Assembly (NCBI GenBank): GCA_963833965.1
Contig: CAWHZZ010000002.1
Span: 186,001-250,000 of the forward strand
Direction of reading: 5' to 3'
Origin: CAJCIW01 sp963833965
GTDB lineage: Bacteria; Chlamydiota; Chlamydiia; Chlamydiales; Rhabdochlamydiaceae
Length of the DNA stretch: 64,000 nt
The position numbers and the translations under genes were made by a program. The notes under the pieces are model-generated. The model was not told the origin of the DNA, did no database searches, and worked only from the letters and a program-made list of their open reading frames with translations. Shown here piece after piece: positions 1 to 8,385 of the stretch; position 1 is the stretch's first letter, and each line of letters starts with the position of its first letter.

Positions 1-621
1 ATGAACAAAGAATATTATGCCAAATGTTTTAAAACCCTAAAACCCGAAATCGAAAAGAAGATAGGGCTTGAGCTGTCGAGACAATTACAATCCAAATTGA
101 TTCTGACTAGTAAGAAATACGATGACATAGCAGCAATATGGTACACCGAGCGACAGAAGACATTTTTTGAAATCGCGAAAAAGATCTCGGATAGCAGGCT
201 TGATGAAGACATGCAACAAGAGATCCATGCCTTCAGTAAGCTTGCGATTCCCTTGATGACGATCGAAGATCCTGCAAGTCTCTCCGATGAGAATAGTATT
301 CACATTGCGATTATGCTCGCTCGCTATCTCGATGTTCTAAGTCATGCCTATGATAAGTTAGATGAGGGTTACAAAGTCTCAAAAGCAGAAGCTGCGAAGA
401 TTAATATTGCCTTACAAGAAAGTGGAGTTCACTCCCTAGCGACCTTCATGGCTGATGAATATTATGGCAAATATTTTCAACCACTGAAATCTAAAGTCGA
501 AACAACAATTGGGTCTGACACGTGGCAGAAATTCTCTGATAAATTGAGAGGGATTAAACAGAGACAAGATGAATTAGGGACAAATTGCCTCATCATTGTT
601 CCTAAGGCAATCTCAGCTTAA
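1..621 (+). CDS. Hypothetical repeat-containing protein, probably the 3' part of a larger gene
   Basis: A 206-residue reading frame is open from the first base of the window, so the visible ATG may be an internal methionine and the gene may begin upstream. No known family was recognised. The start (EYYAKCFKTLKPEIEKKIG) and residues about 154-185 (EYYGKYFQPLKSKVETTIG) are clearly related, so the protein contains at least two copies of a helical, charged repeat of roughly 150 residues. There is no signal peptide or membrane segment in the visible part. It converges on the methyltransferase gene, and the two 3' ends overlap by about 9 bases. The function is unknown. Confidence 0.6.
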   Translation: MNKEYYAKCFKTLKPEIEKKIGLELSRQLQSKLILTSKKYDDIAAIWYTERQKTFFEIAKKISDSRLDEDMQQEIHAFSKLAIPLMTIEDPASLSDENSIHIAIMLARYLDVLSHAYDKLDEGYKVSKAEAAKINIALQESGVHSLATFMADEYYGKYFQPLKSKVETTIGSDTWQKFSDKLRGIKQRQDELGTNCLIIVPKAISA

Positions 622-1074
622 ACTTTTTTCAAAGTCGAGCAGGAGCTTCTTCAATCGGAGCTCCTGTGCAAACCCTCCAAGCCGCCCTCCTGCCGCAATC
701 ACACGGTGGCAGGGGATAAAGAGGGGATAAGGGTTGAAATGGCACGCTGTTCCAACCGCCCGGGCTGCCTTCGGCTGTCCCACCTTCGCAGCCAATTCCC
801 CATAGCTGACGACCTCACCAAATGCAACGTCTTGCAAACAGCGAAGCGCTTCCTTCCTAAACAGTGTGAGGGCATCTAAATCTAGAGCGATCTTGCCCGG
901 CTTCTTGTTGGCGTAATTTTTCAAGAATTCCAGCAAATGCTTAACTGTGGTGGTATCAGCCTCGCCTTCGATTCCGCATTCAAAACTGCTTGCGGATAAA
1001 AGCGAGGAACTTTTGAAGTGCGAGTGTTGAAAGCTCAACAGAACACAGATCTTTGGGTATTCAGCAATGATCAT
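613..1074 (-). CDS. ogt: Methylated-DNA--protein-cysteine methyltransferase (Ogt/Ada C-terminal type)
   Basis: A suicide DNA-repair enzyme that moves the alkyl group from O6-alkylguanine to its own cysteine. The 153-residue protein has the family active-site motif IPCHRV with the acceptor Cys at about residue 122. Before it are a winged-helix DNA-binding segment (GEVVSYGELAAKVGQPKAAR) and the arginine-finger region. The N-terminal 60 residues are poorly conserved, as is usual. Its ATG overlaps the stop of the upstream MORN lipoprotein gene by one base (TAATG on the minus strand), so the two are probably translationally coupled. In Chlamydia trachomatis the corresponding position is held by the gene called ada (CT477, from memory), next to pheT. 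Confidence 0.9.
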   Translation of the reverse strand: MIIAEYPKICVLLSFQHSHFKSSSLLSASSFECGIEGEADTTTVKHLLEFLKNYANKKPGKIALDLDALTLFRKEALRCLQDVAFGEVVSYGELAAKVGQPKAARAVGTACHFNPYPLFIPCHRVIAAGGRLGGFAQELRLKKLLLDFEKSLS

Positions 1075-2078
1075 TAACGTAGGGGTAGATGATCGTAAGG
1101 TTCATGCGAAATGAACTTGTCCATGTTCATGTCCGTCATTTCGTCGTATTTGCGTTTGCTGACGGCTTCGCCGGCATAATACCAGTGATATTCTGCCTTG
1201 CCCTCGACGAAGTAGAGAGTAGGGCCATGTCTTAAATCATTTTCCCACATGATCTCTTGGGAGACAATGTCTCCATCGATGAAATGGCGCTCAATTCCGA
1301 ATTTCTCGCCGTAGCGGTAAGTAACCTCTGCGTAGCGGTTGCCATTTTTGAAGTAGGTAGACTTTCCGTGAAGCGCCCCATTGACCCACTCCTCGATGGC
1401 GAGTGGCTCGCCATTTTGAGCAAAGGTGCGGCGTTCCCCATGAAGGTTATTGCGATAGCAATAGGCGATCGCTTGCGGAGCGCCATTGGGATAAAAAGTC
1501 TCCTTTTTGACAGCGTAGCCCCCTTCGATCAGCTCTCTTGCCATGAGAAGGCCATTGCGATCGCGGCGGACGGCTTGGCCGACGCCTTTTTCCACGCGGC
1601 ATTCAAGGTCATTATTCGCTGTATAATATTGCCCTTCGAGAAGTTCAGGTCCCACAAATTCCTCAACTGCCATCGGCGAGCCTTGGGCATACCAAGTCGT
1701 CACAGAAGAGCGTGTGGGGGATAGCTTCACTTTTTCCAAGAGAGGAACTCCGGCAGGGTCGTAAGTGATCTCTTTCACGCAATTGCCTTGATTGTAAAGG
1801 CAGAAGAATTGGACGGTCTGGCTATGGGGGAAGGTCTGTGTCGAGGGACCCTGTTTGATGCCGTTTTCATAAGTCGTCGTCAGGGTGACCCCATTGGTGA
1901 GGTCAGTGATCACCTGGCCGGGATAATTCTTTTCTTCCCAATCCTGTTTGGTGACGGCATATCCGTATTTATGGACGTAGCGCTCGGAAATAACGCTGTC
2001 GTCTTGATTCTCTTTATTGCACCCGAACATAAGAAGATTGGCTAGGCCGAGGAGTGCTAAAAGTTTTATGTTTTTCAT
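1074..2078 (-). CDS. MORN-repeat lipoprotein
   Basis: A 334-residue protein that starts with a lipoprotein signal peptide (hydrophobic core LLALLGLANLL followed by the lipobox LMFGC), so it should be exported and lipid-anchored at Cys20. The rest consists of repeated units of the form 'G-x-x-x-x-Y-x-x-G-x-x-x-x-x-x-x-Y' typical of bacterial MORN-variant (toxin-antitoxin YwqK-like) repeats, for example NLHGERRTFAQNGEPLAIEE and ALHGKSTYFKNGNRYAEVTY. The molecular role of such chlamydial proteins is unknown; a scaffold or envelope role is a guess. It lies between pheT and ogt, and its start overlaps the pheT stop by four bases (ATGA). This matches the chlamydial core order, where a hypothetical gene (CT476 in C. 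trachomatis, from memory) sits between ada and pheT. Confidence 0.8.
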   Translation of the reverse strand: MKNIKLLALLGLANLLMFGCNKENQDDSVISERYVHKYGYAVTKQDWEEKNYPGQVITDLTNGVTLTTTYENGIKQGPSTQTFPHSQTVQFFCLYNQGNCVKEITYDPAGVPLLEKVKLSPTRSSVTTWYAQGSPMAVEEFVGPELLEGQYYTANNDLECRVEKGVGQAVRRDRNGLLMARELIEGGYAVKKETFYPNGAPQAIAYCYRNNLHGERRTFAQNGEPLAIEEWVNGALHGKSTYFKNGNRYAEVTYRYGEKFGIERHFIDGDIVSQEIMWENDLRHGPTLYFVEGKAEYHWYYAGEAVSKRKYDEMTDMNMDKFISHEPYDHLPLR

Positions 2079-4477
2079 ACAGATTTGACCCCGCGATGAT
2101 TTAATTTTTCCGCTGCCGCTGAAGTGATGCGAGCATGTTCCCTTTCCACCGCCTCATAGGCAATCGTTTTTTCTATGTCGCGATAGAAAAAGCGGAAAGT
2201 TGCGTTTTTCTTATCTTTACCGATTTGGTCGCTTTTGTAAAGATCTAAAAGCGTCACTGTTTCCAAGAGGCGCGAAGACACTGACAGCAAAGCGTGTAAA
2301 ACATCTTCGATGGGCAGTTCATCGTTCAAAGTGACTGTCCAGTCGCGCTCGGAACCGGGGAATTGAGGGAGACTCGCCACTTTCCATTCTTTAGGAACAA
2401 AAGGCATCAGCTCGTGCAGATTGAGCTCTGCAAAAAAGATCGGCTGAGAGACGTCGAGCTTACCCGCCAGTCCCGGATGCACCTCGCCCATCACGCCAAG
2501 GACGCTATCTTCTATTTTTATCTTCGCTTGCCTTCCCGGATGGAAGTGAGGCAAATGAGAAGGCTCAAACACGGCGCCATCGATCTTTAACGAGGCTAAG
2601 AAATTTTCCAAAAACCCTTTTAAATCAAAAAAGTCAAAATCTTCTGGCTTTGGGGCCCAATGGTATGGAGCGCGTTTGCCGGTCAGGACAATCCCGATGG
2701 CCGTCGGCTCCATAAATTGATTCTCATTTTTAATATGAACTCTTCCGACCTCAAAGCCGGCCACATTGGATGTCCCATGGTCGATGTTGTATTTCACGAC
2801 CTGAAGCAGTCCAGGTAAAAGAGAAGCCCTCAAGACAGATTGGTCCACAGAATGCGAGTACAGCACATGGACCAGCGCCTCTTTATCCCTCGAATGCTCC
2901 ACCGCCATTTCCGCTTGCTGCGGGCTGATCAGATCGCATGTCAAAAATTCTTGGAGTCCTTCGCCGATAAGGCGCGCCCGCACATTTTTTTCCATGAGGT
3001 AAAGCGGTGCATGCGGTATCGTCGATGTGGTGAGCAGAGGCATCGGCTTCGGCAGATTATTGTACCCATAAATCCGCGCAACCTCTTCGATCAAATCCTC
3101 TTCAATCGAGATGTCATTGCGCCAGGTCGGCACAGAAACTAAAATCTCATCGCCTGTCTCCTGCAAAATGGTCATCCCTAGTCGTCGCAGCAGCGGGACG
3201 ATCTCTCCTGCGCTCAGCTGAGTGCCGAGCAAACGATTCACTCGCGAGATGCGGCAAGCGATCTTCTTGTCCGCGAACTCATGCGTTTTTTGATCGATGC
3301 AGCCGCGCAAAATTTTTCCGCCGGCCACTTTTTGCAGCAAATAGGCGGCATAGTTTAGCGCATCGACCACGCCATTGGGATCGTTTCCTTTTTCGTGCCT
3401 TTGAGAACCCTCGGTCTTTAATCCGATCAGCCGCGTCGTTTTACGGATTCCCTGCGGAAGAAAATACGCCGACTCAATCGCCACGTTCACCGTCTGATCG
3501 CTCACAGCCGTGCTCTTGCCACCCATGATCCCTGCAAACGCGAGCGGCTTGACCGTGTCGCAAATCAGCAGTGCTTCTGGAGGAATCGGACGCACCACAT
3601 CGTCGAGCGTCTCCAGTTCCTGATACTCCGTCTGTGAAGTGATGATGATTTTTTCCTCGATCTTGTCTAAATCGAACATATGCAGCGGCTGGCCAACTTC
3701 AAGCATCACCAAATTGCCGATATCGACGACATTGTTGATGCTGCGTACACCACACGCTTCCACTTTTTTCTTCAACCACTCCGGCGACGGAGCCACTCGA
3801 ATCTCTTTCACAACGCGGCAGGCATAGCGCGAACACTGTTTTTTATCAATCAATGCGACCCGCACCGCCTTTTCGACAGGCTCATCCACTTCCTTCAAAT
3901 CGAATTCCACTTTCTTGAGCGGAACATTCAACTGCGCCGACAATTCCCTCGCCAATCCGCGAATGTTCATGCAGTGGCCCAAATTCGGCGTGAGCGAAAC
4001 GTCGAAAATCACATCCCCATAATAACTCGCAAGATCCTTACCAATCTCAAACTCCTCCGGAAGCTCCATGATCCCTTCGCTTACACCAAGACCCAATTCA
4101 TCGGCCGCGCACAACATCCCGAAAGATTCCACATCGCGCAATTTGCTTCTCTTGATTTTAAAAGATTTGCCATCTTCCCCAACCAACTCAGCGCCAATCT
4201 TGGCAAAAGCGATCTTAATCCCCGCGCGACAATTGGACGCTCCGCAGACCACCTGAAACTCTTCTTTACCATCGGTGACCTTCGCGACGCAAAGCCTGTC
4301 CGCCGACGGATGTTTCTCCGCGCTCAAGACTTTGCCGACGACAACCCCGGAAAATTTAAGCGGGGAGGCGTCGATGCTTTCGACTTCGATACCAGCCAAT
4401 GTCAATACATTCGCCAGCTCTTCCGGCGATTGCGAAAAATTCAAATATTCTTTTAACCAGGATAACGGGACTTTCAT
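2075..4477 (-). CDS. pheT: Phenylalanyl-tRNA synthetase beta subunit
   Basis: The beta subunit of the alpha2beta2 enzyme that charges tRNA-Phe. The 800-residue length fits the family. Domains in order are an N-terminal EMAP/tRNA-binding OB fold (VVVGKVLSAEKHPSADRLCV, then VVCGASNCRAG), the B3/4 editing domain, the B5 domain (ISRVNRLLGTQLSAGEIVPL), the degenerate core with VPTWRNDISIEEDLIEEVAR, and a C-terminal FDX-ACB anticodon-binding domain (LPQFPGSERDWTVTLNDELP). I chose the ATG at 4477 because MKVPLSWLKEYL is the typical family start; an in-frame ATG 36 bases upstream would add an unrelated extension. The gene is read divergently from the LysM gene and overlaps the downstream MORN gene by four bases. 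Confidence 0.95.
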   Translation of the reverse strand: MKVPLSWLKEYLNFSQSPEELANVLTLAGIEVESIDASPLKFSGVVVGKVLSAEKHPSADRLCVAKVTDGKEEFQVVCGASNCRAGIKIAFAKIGAELVGEDGKSFKIKRSKLRDVESFGMLCAADELGLGVSEGIMELPEEFEIGKDLASYYGDVIFDVSLTPNLGHCMNIRGLARELSAQLNVPLKKVEFDLKEVDEPVEKAVRVALIDKKQCSRYACRVVKEIRVAPSPEWLKKKVEACGVRSINNVVDIGNLVMLEVGQPLHMFDLDKIEEKIIITSQTEYQELETLDDVVRPIPPEALLICDTVKPLAFAGIMGGKSTAVSDQTVNVAIESAYFLPQGIRKTTRLIGLKTEGSQRHEKGNDPNGVVDALNYAAYLLQKVAGGKILRGCIDQKTHEFADKKIACRISRVNRLLGTQLSAGEIVPLLRRLGMTILQETGDEILVSVPTWRNDISIEEDLIEEVARIYGYNNLPKPMPLLTTSTIPHAPLYLMEKNVRARLIGEGLQEFLTCDLISPQQAEMAVEHSRDKEALVHVLYSHSVDQSVLRASLLPGLLQVVKYNIDHGTSNVAGFEVGRVHIKNENQFMEPTAIGIVLTGKRAPYHWAPKPEDFDFFDLKGFLENFLASLKIDGAVFEPSHLPHFHPGRQAKIKIEDSVLGVMGEVHPGLAGKLDVSQPIFFAELNLHELMPFVPKEWKVASLPQFPGSERDWTVTLNDELPIEDVLHALLSVSSRLLETVTLLDLYKSDQIGKDKKNATFRFFYRDIEKTIAYEAVEREHARITSAAAEKLNHRGVKSV

Positions 4478-4547
4478 AAAAGTGTGGAAAAATTTAGTAT
4501 GTGGGTGAATCACTTATATCAAAAATTCTCAATCTCGGAAACAAATA

Positions 4548-5777
4548 ATGCATGACAATCCCTGGGTCCGTCGGACCAAATGGCTCACGCAGGCCCTCAT
4601 CATCAGCGGCACTCTCAACATCGGCCTAACCGCCACTTTTGCCTATTTTGTCCTCAAAGAGAAGCAAGAAGCTCTGACCATCGAACAGAAGCCCGCCCTC
4701 AAAACGACCGCCACTGACACTACCAATGCCCAGCTCCTCCACGCCTATTCCCTGCTGCCTTATCAAGAGCTTCTCCTCCGCCTCGAAAGCAAAGACCTCA
4801 TCGAAGACGGCCTCACCAAGCGCGACCTAGCCCTCGCTTGCCTCACCGCCTTCCATCACTTCAACCTCGATAAAGCTCTCGGCGGCCTTCCCCTCCAGAA
4901 AAGGACTCTCCCCTTCACCAACCACGACGGCCAAGAAACCATCGAAATCCCCATTTTCCCAGGCCTTGCCGACTATCAATTCCAAGCCATCGTCCAATAC
5001 GCAAAAACGGAAAAATGGCCCCTCACCAGCCAAGGCCTCTTCTATGAGTTAAAACGCTCAATCTCTAAAGACCCCTCCCTCCTCGATGCCTTCTACCTCT
5101 CTCCCGAATACCACGCCATCTCCACCCTCCTGACCAAAACAAACATCTCCCTCCCTCGCGACCAAATCATCGAGCTCATCTGCGAAGGGGAGTGGAAACC
5201 CCTCTCCACCCTCGCCGAGCAGCAGCGCCTCTCCCTCGATCTAACCCCCGACCGCAGGCGCCTCTTCCTCCTCGACTCCCTCTCCCACCACTCTAAAGTC
5301 GCCGCCAAAATCTTCCTCGAGTCCGACCTCGATTTCGTCTCCAAACGCCTCGACGACACCCAAATCCTGACTCTCCTCGACCTCCACTCCGATAAAAGCC
5401 TCGAAAACTTCGCCAAAGAGCTCCTCGCCTCTCCCCGCACCGACGCCGTCCGCAAACGCGCCGCCACCCTCCTCTACTCCTTCGCCGCAGAGCCCCTCCC
5501 CGAGCCCTACCAACACGACACCGCCCTCCGCCGCTTCCTCCCCCAACTCGTCGCCCCCAAACCACTCGAACAACCCATCGTAGTCCAAGCCCCACCCAAA
5601 CCAGTCGCGCCCAAGCCCAAGAAAAAGTTCCACACAATAGAGCCCGGCGACAGCCTCTGGAAAATCGCCCGCAAATACAAAGTCAGCGTTGAAGAACTCA
5701 TGCGCGTGAACCACCTCGAAACGGAAAAACTTCGTCTTGGCAAGCAACTCGAGATTCCTGAGAAAGCTGAGAAGTGA
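4548..5777 (+). CDS. Membrane-anchored LysM-domain protein
   Basis: A 409-residue protein with an N-terminal membrane anchor (about residues 14-36, TQALIISGTLNIGLTATFAY) and a C-terminal LysM peptidoglycan-binding module (about residues 361-404; EPGDSLWKIARKYKVSVEEL, ending LGKQLEIP). The 320 residues between are helical and end in a Pro/Lys-rich linker (PKPVAPKPKKK). Such an arrangement puts the protein in the envelope, touching peptidoglycan or its remnants. Its place directly upstream of divergent pheT matches chlamydial CT474 (from memory). The coding strand is strikingly C-rich at third positions, which opens long meaningless frames on the other strand. The catalytic role, if any, is unknown. 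Confidence 0.8.
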   Translation: MHDNPWVRRTKWLTQALIISGTLNIGLTATFAYFVLKEKQEALTIEQKPALKTTATDTTNAQLLHAYSLLPYQELLLRLESKDLIEDGLTKRDLALACLTAFHHFNLDKALGGLPLQKRTLPFTNHDGQETIEIPIFPGLADYQFQAIVQYAKTEKWPLTSQGLFYELKRSISKDPSLLDAFYLSPEYHAISTLLTKTNISLPRDQIIELICEGEWKPLSTLAEQQRLSLDLTPDRRRLFLLDSLSHHSKVAAKIFLESDLDFVSKRLDDTQILTLLDLHSDKSLENFAKELLASPRTDAVRKRAATLLYSFAAEPLPEPYQHDTALRRFLPQLVAPKPLEQPIVVQAPPKPVAPKPKKKFHTIEPGDSLWKIARKYKVSVEELMRVNHLETEKLRLGKQLEIPEKAEK

Positions 5778-5863
5778 ACGAAATGAAAGTTTTGGGAAAA
5801 GAGCGATAGCATTTTCTCGGAACGATATGTCTTCATTCGCGGATATTTTTTCTCTTTGTCAGA

Positions 5864-6050
5864 ATATACTGGCGACACTGGAAAGTTATAGAGAATTTCA
5901 ATTTCAGCGCTTCAATTTTTCGTTCGTTGAAGCAGACCATGTGCCAGCACATGGTCGATGGAAATGAACGAAAAGACCGTGGCTTGCCACGGCTGTAAGT
6001 GAAGATGCTGAAGCAGAAATTTTCATAACTTTCCAGTGGAACCGGTATAT
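5864..6050. repeat. Palindromic MITE-like element
   Basis: The two ends are long imperfect inverted repeats. The left arm contains CACTGGAAAGTTAT (from 5876) and the right arm carries its reverse complement (to 6038). The match extends outward to TATAC/GTATA and inward to the AATTTC/GAAATT regions, giving arms of about 40 bases. Inside are two further short hairpins (ACCATGTGC/GCACATGGT and CCGTGGC/GCCACGG). There is no coding capacity. It resembles the other full-length palindromic elements in this window in architecture but not in sequence. It fills most of the gap between the LysM gene and the next small gene. Confidence 0.6.
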
Positions 6051-6110
6051 ATCTAACTTTGTAGGCTGCTTTTGAATTTGCAATGCACAATGCGCAACCT
6101 GGAGAGAAAA

Positions 6111-6275
6111 ATGAGAATTTTAGCATTTCTAATGTCTTGTATTGTTTGCTTATTGATAACAAAAGTCCATGCCGAAAATGACGAGAAAATTACAGCGCTA
6201 CATTTAATAGGGTCAAAAGGATCATTTTGTAGAATAAAAATTAGTTTGAGTCGTCATTTATCTGTTTCTTTTTGA
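6111..6275 (+). CDS. Short putative secreted peptide, possibly a truncated gene
   Basis: A 54-codon frame preceded by a good ribosome binding site (GGAGAG, ending four bases before the ATG). It begins with a convincing Sec signal peptide (MRILAFLMSCIVCLLITKVHA, cleavage expected after VHA) followed by only about 33 residues (ENDEKITALHLIGSKG...). No family was recognised. Its 3' end overlaps the 3' end of the convergent exported-protein gene by about 35 bases, and it follows a palindromic element directly. This suggests that an originally longer exported-protein gene was cut here. It could also be a genuine small exported peptide. Confidence 0.4.
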   Translation: MRILAFLMSCIVCLLITKVHAENDEKITALHLIGSKGSFCRIKISLSRHLSVSF

Positions 6276-6807
6276 CAATCTTTAGTGCTTCTTCATAGGG
6301 CTCATCCTTAATGTCATTGAGTAAATATGGATTCTCATAATTACGAGCTTGATAATAGATTTGCTTCTTTGCTTGGAAAACGTGGAAAACTTCGTCGTCT
6401 TTGAACGCTTCCTTCTTCTTTTTTGAAGCTCTAAAGGAAATACTGACGCGAGCGCGGCTTGAAGGAAAAGGATATTCCCGTAAAAATGGCCTAATTTTTT
6501 CATGCGCATTGATAATTTGAGCAAATCTTTCTGTAAGTTTAATTTCTAATTCCCTAGCCTGTTCAACAGTTGCGGTTTGATTGGCAAAAAGGCTAACTGA
6601 TATTTCTTCGACGTCATGAGGCATACTTCCTCCGGTCGCTTCGCACTCAAAGCCGTATTTCCGATACACTTCTTTTAAAAATGCATTGGTTACTTCATCG
6701 GCGTATTGCTCATACAGAGGCGCTTCGTATTCTTTAGCGTTCACTTTTAACTCCAATAATATCATGAGAAAAATCACAATGAAAGACTTAGCGTGTTTTG
6801 CCATCGT
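6241..6807 (-). CDS. Small exported protein next to the Rhs tip; candidate immunity protein
   Basis: A 188-residue protein with an N-terminal signal peptide (KSFIVIFLMILLELKVNA, cleavage before KEYEAPLY), so probably periplasmic. The mature part is mixed alpha/beta with a central SMPHDVEEISVSLFAN segment and a basic C-terminal half. No known family was recognised. The start at 6807 (MAKHAKSF) lies about 20 bases inside the end of the upstream Rhs/lipase gene on the same strand, so the two are probably coupled. A small periplasmic protein coded straight after an Rhs C-terminal toxin is the usual place for an immunity protein. That role is inferred from position only. Confidence 0.6.
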   Translation of the reverse strand, partial: TMAKHAKSFIVIFLMILLELKVNAKEYEAPLYEQYADEVTNAFLKEVYRKYGFECEATGGSMPHDVEEISVSLFANQTATVEQARELEIKLTERFAQIINAHEKIRPFLREYPFPSSRARVSISFRASKKKKEAFKDDEVFHVFQAKKQIYYQARNYENPYLLNDIKDEPYEEALKIVKKKQINDDSN

Positions 6808-7960
6808 AAAATCCAAATTTTTTTCTTTTTTCGTTGATATCTTTCAACTGCTGCTCTTGGTATGTTTCTCCTAGATGCGGATGATCAGCCAGCCAGCCCG
6901 TTCGGTTCTTGAACTTGGTGCGAGCAGGAACAAATTTTATATTATATTTTGAATTTTTCCTATCTAAAAGCGCAAATCCTCCCGTGACCAAATCGTGTTT
7001 AGAGTAAACATTCCTCACGTCAAGGCCAAAAGTTTTGGGAAAAGGCTTCGCCGGGCCGAGTGCTAAAATGCACAAATGATTCCTACAACGATCCTGCTGC
7101 TCTTCGGTCATCCCGTGGATGGCATTCACGCCGATCACACCGGCCTCACTGTGTGCGATGTGGTAGAAGAAGAATTCGGGGTTGATTTTAAGGAGTAAGT
7201 CAGTGATAGCGACGAAGAATTGCCGGGTAATGACCACAGTGGGGGTGTCTCTGCCTCGGCGTTCTCTAAAGGTCCTCCAGACATCGCTGAAAATGTTTTT
7301 GCTGGGGTTGTAGAGACCGATCGTAAGAGTTCCTTCGGGAGCCATATTGACGGCCGATTGGGCATTCTCTCTCAGCCCTTCTTTAGTTGTGCAAATACCG
7401 TTTTGCATTGTGATTAATCCAAGAAAAGGCCCTTTGTGGGGAACGAGTTCGTGGAAGTGATCGACAATGTTTACGATACCTGTTTGGAATTCTTCTTGTG
7501 TGAAATTAAGCTTGTGCCAATGCCCGCAGGAGACGACCCAATCGACAGGGACGTCAGCTATTTTTCCTTTGCACGGAATTACAGTAGAAACGGAGATCGA
7601 TTTCGCCTGGATGAGTGCGGTAATTGGCACCTCCATGCGCAACTCCGGGGGGTAAAGGAAGTCAGAGTTGAGGCCGAATAGGTCGAGCCGGTTTAAGGGG
7701 CTATTGAGAACGTAGACGTATAGATTGGGTCCGTCGGTGAAGCTGGAGGGGTCTGGTGTCAGCCAGCGGCCGAGGGCGGGGTCGTAAAAACGGAGGCCAA
7801 AGTAGACGAGGCCGCCGATCGATCTCTTGGAGGAGAAGCGCCAAGGGTTGAGGGTGGTGTTTGAGAGGGCTAACGATTCCGCCGATGAGGAAATCTTGAT
7901 CGCTAGTGAGATGGGCGATTTGATCAGGCGTCGAGGGGATAATGTTGTCCTGAAAATCAT
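6788..7960 (-). CDS. Orphan Rhs C-terminal tip with lipase-like toxin domain
   Basis: A 390-codon frame. Residues 38-97 are the conserved end of the Rhs/YD core (NPWRFSSKRS, LVYFGLRFYDPALGRWLTPD, NLYVYVLNSPLNRLDLFGL). After the LFGL junction comes a variable domain of about 290 residues. It contains a serine-hydrolase nucleophile elbow (IAHSEAG, Ser about 271), a later Asp (YSKHDLVTG, about 323) and His residues (DHPHLG), the order expected of an alpha/beta-hydrolase triad. Similar spacing and context occur in the hydrolase at 14911-16272. The frame starts abruptly and no further YD repeats lie upstream, so the long Rhs body is missing. This is an orphan or decayed Rhs tip, and the true start is uncertain. 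Confidence 0.7.
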   Translation of the reverse strand: MIFRTTLSPRRLIKSPISLAIKISSSAESLALSNTTLNPWRFSSKRSIGGLVYFGLRFYDPALGRWLTPDPSSFTDGPNLYVYVLNSPLNRLDLFGLNSDFLYPPELRMEVPITALIQAKSISVSTVIPCKGKIADVPVDWVVSCGHWHKLNFTQEEFQTGIVNIVDHFHELVPHKGPFLGLITMQNGICTTKEGLRENAQSAVNMAPEGTLTIGLYNPSKNIFSDVWRTFRERRGRDTPTVVITRQFFVAITDLLLKINPEFFFYHIAHSEAGVIGVNAIHGMTEEQQDRCRNHLCILALGPAKPFPKTFGLDVRNVYSKHDLVTGGFALLDRKNSKYNIKFVPARTKFKNRTGWLADHPHLGETYQEQQLKDINEKRKKFGFYDGKTR

Positions 7961-8105
7961 CTTCGTTGGAAAGAAGGGGGAAGGGCAATGATGAGGAAAG
8001 CAACCAAAAAGCGCATGGGGGGCGCTCGCTAAAATTTTAAAATGCAGATACTACGTCAAAAATGATTTTTTGGAGAAATAACTTTTTAAAAATTTAACAT
8101 ATTCT

Positions 8106-8315
8106 TTAGGGAACGTTGTCCACGCCACCCTTGTGCAAGGGATGGCATTTCACAACGCGTTTCATCGCCAGCCATGTCCCTTTCAGACATCCATGCTTTT
8201 GCACGGCTTCGAGTGCATAGTCAGAACACGTCGGATAAAAGCGGCAACATTGGCCTAAGAATGGGCTGATGCAAAGTTGGTACAACCGAATGAGTTTTGA
8301 AAGTAGGAAGCGCAT
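8106..8315 (-). CDS. yidD: Membrane protein insertion efficiency factor YidD
   Basis: A 69-residue protein of the YidD (DUF37/haemolytic alpha-HLP) family: IRLYQLCISPFLGQCCRFYP, TCSDYALEA and the C-terminal CHPLHKGGVDNVP are diagnostic. In other bacteria YidD acts at the inner membrane beside the insertase YidC and is normally coded in the rpmH-rnpA-yidD-yidC cluster. Here it is separate, as in Chlamydia trachomatis (CT473, from memory). I chose the ATG at 8315 (MRFLLSK); a TTG four codons upstream is possible. The downstream neighbour is the Rhs tip and the upstream one an IS607-type element, so the local context is disturbed. Confidence 0.9.
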   Translation of the reverse strand: MRFLLSKLIRLYQLCISPFLGQCCRFYPTCSDYALEAVQKHGCLKGTWLAMKRVVKCHPLHKGGVDNVP

Positions 8316-8385
8316 AATGATTATCAATCTACGATATTGATGCTAGACCGCTCTCCAAAACTTAATCAAACTTGATCATTTCTGA

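Noticed and set aside
3680..4456. A 258-codon plus-strand frame opposite pheT
   Set aside because: It lies wholly within strongly conserved pheT codons and its translation (His/Arg/Phe-rich) matches nothing.
5093..5747. Several long open frames on the minus strand opposite the LysM gene
   Set aside because: They are explained by the C-rich wobble positions of the real gene; their translations are low-complexity (Gly/Val/Glu or Arg-rich) with no domain.
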